Below are positions 6,324-9,184 of a stretch of DNA of 9,184 nucleotides, piece after piece. Source of the stretch: UMGS1071 sp045638545 (GTDB lineage: Bacteria; Bacillota; Clostridia; Oscillospirales; Acutalibacteraceae); assembly GCA_045638545.1 (NCBI GenBank), contig JAZUBL010000027.1, forward strand, positions 1-9,184. The letters run 5' to 3'. A program made the translations under genes and the position numbers. A model generated the notes under the pieces. It was not told where the DNA came from and ran no database searches. It was given only the letters and a program-made list of their open reading frames with translations. Position 1 is the first letter of the stretch. Every line of letters begins with the position of its first letter.

Positions 6324-6376
6324 GACTATGTGACAAGACACATGAGAACACATGTGATGGGACATAGTCATTTTTT
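6324..6376 (+). promoter_or_regulatory. Hairpin plus T run at the 5' end of the EIIC mRNA: candidate attenuator
   Basis: GACTATGT (6324-6331) pairs with ACATAGTC (6362-6369). Inside, CACATG (6339-6344) pairs with CATGTG (6351-6356) around a 6-nt loop, leaving asymmetric internal loops GACAAGA and ATGGG. A T6 run follows (6371-6376), as in an intrinsic terminator. A competing fold is possible: ATGTG (6328-6332) with CACAT (6339-6343), and ATGT (6352-6355) with ACAT (6362-6365), which breaks the terminator stem. This is the layout of a transcription attenuator or a very small riboswitch. I do not recognise the class; loops do not match guanidine-II (ACGR) or PTS antiterminator (RAT) sites. Confidence 0.6.
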
Positions 6377-6404
6377 CTACCAAAAATCGGGAGTGAACTA
6401 GAAA

Positions 6405-7421
6405 ATGAACTTTATAAAACGATACTGTAAACGATATTTTGTCGACGCAACCAGTGCAATGGCGCTTGGTTTGTTTGCGTCGCTGATTATCGGATTGATT
6501 ATTTCACAATTTGGAAAAATTCCCGGTCTCGATTTTTTAAATGAGTTTGCAGCCATTGTAAAATCCAATGCAGTAGTTGGCGGTGCAATCGGTGCAGCTG
6601 TTGCACACGGTCTGAAAGCAAAGCCGTTAGTTATTTTTTCCTGCATTGCAGTCGGCGCCTTTGGTTACGAAGTTGGCGGGCCGGTTGGCGCTTATATAGC
6701 GGCTCTCGTTGGCGCAGAGATTGCCCGCACTGTTTCCGGCAGAACGAAAGTTGACATCGTAATCACACCGATTGTAACGATTCTTTCCGGCTGTATTGTC
6801 GGTAAGTTTGTAGGTCCTCCGGTAAGCTGGGCGATGACTGGTCTTGGCGGTCTGATCGACGGTGCAACTACCTATTCCCCATTTTTTATGGGTATTGTTA
6901 TTGCGGTTGTTGTCGGTATGGTTCTTACGCTTCCAATCAGCTCTGCTGCTCTTTGTATTATGTTAGATCTTTCCGGTATCGCAGCTGGTGCAGCAACAGT
7001 TGGCTGCTGCGCACAGATGATTGGCTTTGCAGTAGCAAGCTTCCGCGATAATGGTGTTGGTGGTTTGATTGCACAGGGTCTCGGTACTTCTATGCTGCAG
7101 GTTGGCAACATCATTCGTAAACCACAAATCTGGATTGCCCCTACCCTTGCCAGTGCGATCCTTGGCCCGCTTTCCACCTGTGTATTTAAGATGACAAATA
7201 CAGCGGCTGGTGCAGGTATGGGTACAAGTGGTCTGGTTGGCCAGTTTGGCACTTTTGAGGCTATGGCAGCAACAACACCAATCTGGTGGCTCCTGATTGA
7301 AATGGCACTGATGCACTTTATTTTCCCGGCAATTCTCACATTGATTTTTGACGGTATTCTTCGTAAAATTGGTTGGATCAAAAAAGGTGATATGTCCCTT
7401 CATGTTCCAAAAGCTGAATAA
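6405..7421 (+). CDS. PfoR-like PTS_EIIC_2 family membrane protein
   Basis: This 338-residue, strongly hydrophobic protein has about 8-10 membrane segments, for example 16-37, 49-70, 73-103, 118-140, 158-188, 191-213, 243-262 and 294-318. It resembles the PTS EIIC-like family that includes PfoR of Clostridium perfringens (Pfam PTS_EIIC_2). Characteristic stretches are ASFRDNGVGGLIAQGLGTSM (211-230), RKPQIWIAPTLASAILGP (238-255) and GAGMGTSGLVGQFGT (269-283). It is rich in Gly and Ala, as expected for a transporter core. Substrate is unknown; no EIIA or EIIB partner lies beside it, so phosphotransfer function is doubtful. GGGAG lies 11 nt before the ATG, slightly far. It has its own promoter, the hairpin leader above and a strong terminator, so it is a single-gene unit between gdhA and the convergent rlmH. 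The symbol is left empty because a PfoR-like role is not shown here. Confidence 0.85.
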   Translation: MNFIKRYCKRYFVDATSAMALGLFASLIIGLIISQFGKIPGLDFLNEFAAIVKSNAVVGGAIGAAVAHGLKAKPLVIFSCIAVGAFGYEVGGPVGAYIAALVGAEIARTVSGRTKVDIVITPIVTILSGCIVGKFVGPPVSWAMTGLGGLIDGATTYSPFFMGIVIAVVVGMVLTLPISSAALCIMLDLSGIAAGAATVGCCAQMIGFAVASFRDNGVGGLIAQGLGTSMLQVGNIIRKPQIWIAPTLASAILGPLSTCVFKMTNTAAGAGMGTSGLVGQFGTFEAMAATTPIWWLLIEMALMHFIFPAILTLIFDGILRKIGWIKKGDMSLHVPKAE

Positions 7422-7428
7422 AAAAGAA

Positions 7429-7458
7429 AAGAACCCTCGGATTTCTCCGGGGGTTCTT
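7429..7458. terminator. Bidirectional terminator between EIIC gene and rlmH
   Basis: A 13-bp stem (7429-7441 with 7446-7458, one G-T pair) with a 4-nt loop lies between the two convergent stops. On the plus strand it is followed by CTTATTTAT; on the minus strand by TTTTCTTTTTT. It can therefore serve both genes. Confidence 0.85.
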
Positions 7459-7459
7459 C

Positions 7460-7939
7460 TTATTTATGGTACTTTCCGTTGTTTAAAATCTGAAAGCTTC
7501 TGTAAATCTGCTCACAAAGCATAACACGTGCCAGTTGATGTGGAAAAGTCATTGGAGACATGGATAATTTTACAGATCCAGCCTGTTTTACTTTATCCCA
7601 CAGACCAAAGGAACTGCCAATGATAAAGCTGATTTCGCTCATACCATCCAGAGTGATTTTTTCAATTACTTTGGCCATCTGCGGAGATGACATGGTTTTG
7701 CCTTCGATGCAGAGCGGAATGCAGGCAGAGTTCCCGGCTGCTTCCAGAATTTTTGCACCTTCCGCTTCTAAGCCAGCCTGAATTTCAGCATCAGATGGAT
7801 TATTTGGCAGGCGGTGTTCCGGCAGCTCAATGATATCAAACTTGCAGAATGGGCGCAGACGTTTTGCATATTCGTTACAAGCATCCTGCCAGTATTTTTC
7901 TTTTAATTTTCCTACACAGATAATTTTTACAGTTACCAT
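7460..7939 (-). CDS. rlmH: 23S rRNA (pseudouridine-1915-N3) methyltransferase
   Basis: RlmH methylates pseudouridine 1915 in helix 69 of 23S rRNA on the 70S ribosome, using S-adenosylmethionine. The 159-residue length is typical. The N-terminus KIICVGKLKEKYW, the SPOUT-knot region FIIGSSFGL (105-113), SMSPMTFPHQLARVML (126-141), EQIYRSFQI (143-151) and the terminal YHK are all family hallmarks. One position differs from the usual FVIGGS-G loop: the second Gly is Ser (IGSS). The ribosome site AAGGCGG is 7 nt before the ATG and overlaps the walJ stop codon, so the two genes are translationally coupled. The walJ-rlmH order is familiar from Firmicutes, where both lie downstream of walRK; those genes are not visible here. 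Confidence 0.97.
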   Translation of the reverse strand: MVTVKIICVGKLKEKYWQDACNEYAKRLRPFCKFDIIELPEHRLPNNPSDAEIQAGLEAEGAKILEAAGNSACIPLCIEGKTMSSPQMAKVIEKITLDGMSEISFIIGSSFGLWDKVKQAGSVKLSMSPMTFPHQLARVMLCEQIYRSFQILNNGKYHK

Positions 7940-7951
7940 ATTATTACCGCC

Positions 7952-8743
7952 TTAAAATACAATGGATCGATACAGTTTATTTTCTCTTGGTGCCACATAT
8001 AGCTGGTAGTCCACGTTCTCCTGCATACCGTTTACACGCAGCGCGCAGAGAGATGTCTGCAAAGCAAGCTCCGGTGTATTATTTTCATGGCTCAGGTGAG
8101 ACAGCATGATCCGTGTGGTACCATTTGCCACCAGTTCCGGCAGAATATCAGCGCAGGCTTCATTCGATAAGTGGCCTTTATCAGAGAGAATGCGGCGTTT
8201 TAATGGATATGGATATGGACCATTTTGCAGCATACCAACGTCGTGATTAGACTCCAGAATTACAAAGTCACTGCGATACAGTGCATTCTTCACAGTGTCG
8301 GTCAGAATACCAAGGTCAGTTGCCAACGTAATGGTATGCTCGTCCGGTGTTCTGATCTGATAACCAAAACTTTCCGCACAGTCATGAGAAGTCAGAAAAG
8401 GCTGTATCTGCAAATCGCCGCAGGTCATGCCGCTGCAGTCAATCTCATGATATGTAACTTTTGCCAGTTCCCCCATTTGATCCAGAGCCTGCAGAGTGCC
8501 GGCAGAAGCATAGACCGGAATCTGAAATTTAGAAGCAAATACACGCAGCCCTTTCACATGATCGACATGTTCGTGGGTAATAAAAATTCCCTGTAGACTG
8601 GATGGATCTATCTCACAGGATTCCAGCATTTCCTTGATCTGTTTTGCACTGCGGCCAATATCCAGCAGGATGCCGGTATTACCAGCACTGATGTAATAAC
8701 TGTTGCCGCTGCTGCCGCTGAATAATGGACAGATTTTTGCCAT
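7952..8743 (-). CDS. walJ: WalJ/YycJ-type MBL-fold metal-dependent hydrolase
   Basis: This is a metallo-beta-lactamase-fold protein of 263 residues. Metal ligands are visible in THEHVDHVKG (His57, His59, Asp61, His62), TSHDCAESFGY (His120), ATDLG (Asp143) and SHLSHENNTPELA (His216). The opening KICPLFSGSSGNSYYI and the last motif are typical of the YycJ/WalJ family, a predicted single-strand nuclease or DNase linked in Bacillus and Staphylococcus to the cell-wall WalRK operon. Exact substrate is unsettled. I start at the ATG at 8741-8743, preceded by AAAGGAG, not at an in-frame ATG 8 codons upstream, which lies inside the murA terminator zone and has no ribosome site. Only about 30 bases separate it from the murA terminator, so no separate promoter is obvious; transcription may come through from murA. 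rlmH follows after 12 bases. Confidence 0.92.
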   Translation of the reverse strand: MAKICPLFSGSSGNSYYISAGNTGILLDIGRSAKQIKEMLESCEIDPSSLQGIFITHEHVDHVKGLRVFASKFQIPVYASAGTLQALDQMGELAKVTYHEIDCSGMTCGDLQIQPFLTSHDCAESFGYQIRTPDEHTITLATDLGILTDTVKNALYRSDFVILESNHDVGMLQNGPYPYPLKRRILSDKGHLSNEACADILPELVANGTTRIMLSHLSHENNTPELALQTSLCALRVNGMQENVDYQLYVAPRENKLYRSIVF

Positions 8744-8770
8744 ATGTAGAACCGACTCCTTTATCATAAT

Positions 8771-8798
8771 AAAAATGGGAGCAGCAAAAGCCGCTCCC
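8771..8798 (-). terminator. murA terminator
   Basis: On the minus strand GGGAGC-gGC-TTTT-GCt-GCTCCC (8798-8777) forms an interrupted 8-bp stem followed by ATTTTTATT. It lies about 55 bases after the murA stop. Because walJ begins 28 bases further on, partial readthrough is likely. Confidence 0.8.
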
Positions 8799-8852
8799 GG
8801 TAAATCAGGTAAACCGAATCGTTACCAGCTTACCCTACTTTATTGTTTCTTC

Positions 8853-9184
8853 TTAGTCTGGAACATGTACACGCTTGATGTCTGCACCAACTGCAGCCAG
8901 CTTACCTTCAATGTCCTCATAACCACGCTCAATGTGCTGAATTTCTTCAACGTCTGTTACGCCTTCAGCGCACAGAGCAGCAATAACCATTGCCGCACCT
9001 GCACGAAGGTCTGTAGCCTGAATGGTTGCAGCTTTCAGCTGATCCACGCCGTCTACAACAGCAATTTTGCCATCAACAGAAATCTGTGCACCAAGCTTAC
9101 GCAGCTCCTCTACGTAACGATAACGGTTATCCCAAATGCTCTCGTTGATGATGCTGGTGCCCTTAGCAATGGAGAGCAGAACTG
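8853..9184 (-). CDS. murA: UDP-N-acetylglucosamine 1-carboxyvinyltransferase, C-terminal part
   Basis: MurA adds enolpyruvate to UDP-GlcNAc, the first committed step of peptidoglycan synthesis. About 110 C-terminal residues are present and the reading frame is open to the right edge, so the first codon visible is not the start. Diagnostic pieces are KGTSIINESIWDNRYRYVEE, then TDLRAGAAMVIAALCAEG with the conserved Asp-Leu-Arg that carries the phosphate-contacting Arg, and HIERGYEDIEGKLAAVGADI near the end. The catalytic Cys lies outside. Many Firmicutes carry two MurA copies, and I cannot tell which one this is. Functionally, it uses UDP-GlcNAc derived from the GlmS product encoded in the same window. 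Confidence 0.95.
   Translation of the reverse strand, partial: VLLSIAKGTSIINESIWDNRYRYVEELRKLGAQISVDGKIAVVDGVDQLKAATIQATDLRAGAAMVIAALCAEGVTDVEEIQHIERGYEDIEGKLAAVGADIKRVHVPD

Noticed and set aside
8744..8767. Earlier ATG for walJ, adding eight residues
   Set aside because: No ribosome site precedes it and it adjoins the murA terminator T run; the family begins at the later ATG, which has AAAGGAG upstream.

Overview
This window reads as ordinary chromosome from a low-to-mid-GC Gram-positive anaerobe of the class Clostridia, probably a gut member of the Oscillospiraceae/Ruminococcaceae. That placement is inference. It rests on strong AGGAGG-type ribosome sites, a Bacillus-type PurF with propeptide and iron-sulfur cysteines, a WalJ (YycJ)-RlmH gene pair, a hexameric NADP-type glutamate dehydrogenase, and AT-rich promoters between genes of moderate GC. 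All eight genes fall in recognised families. No phage, IS element, CRISPR, rRNA or tRNA was seen.

Left block (1-4289, minus strand). Transcription runs purF -> glmS -> guaA. purF starts purine synthesis, glmS makes glucosamine-6-phosphate, and guaA makes GMP and runs off the left edge. The guaA gene has its own strong ribosome site and starts directly at the ATP-pyrophosphatase domain. The glutaminase domain normally fused in bacteria is absent, because glmS lies immediately upstream. The 308-base gap between purF and glmS holds candidate promoters and a highly structured leader.

Middle block (4290-7421, plus strand). A 547-base divergent region carries a purF promoter and a gdhA promoter, both with extended -10 elements. 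gdhA (NADP-glutamate dehydrogenase) ends at a strong hairpin. Next comes a separately promoted gene for a PfoR-like PTS_EIIC_2 membrane protein. Its transcript should begin almost directly with a hairpin followed by a T run, which looks like an attenuator or small regulatory RNA.

Right block (7422-9184, minus strand). The 3' end of murA ends at an intrinsic terminator. It is followed by walJ and the translationally coupled rlmH. A shared bidirectional hairpin separates rlmH from the convergent EIIC gene.

Taken together, purF, glmS, guaA and gdhA all handle glutamine, ammonia or glutamate, so the left and middle parts form a nitrogen-assimilation and amide-transfer neighbourhood. The most unusual material is non-coding. 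The glmS leader has a pseudoknot-capable fold, three near-identical 9-mers and a repeated motif, but no visible glmS ribozyme core. The EIIC leader has two alternative folds. The split-type guaA is the most notable coding feature.
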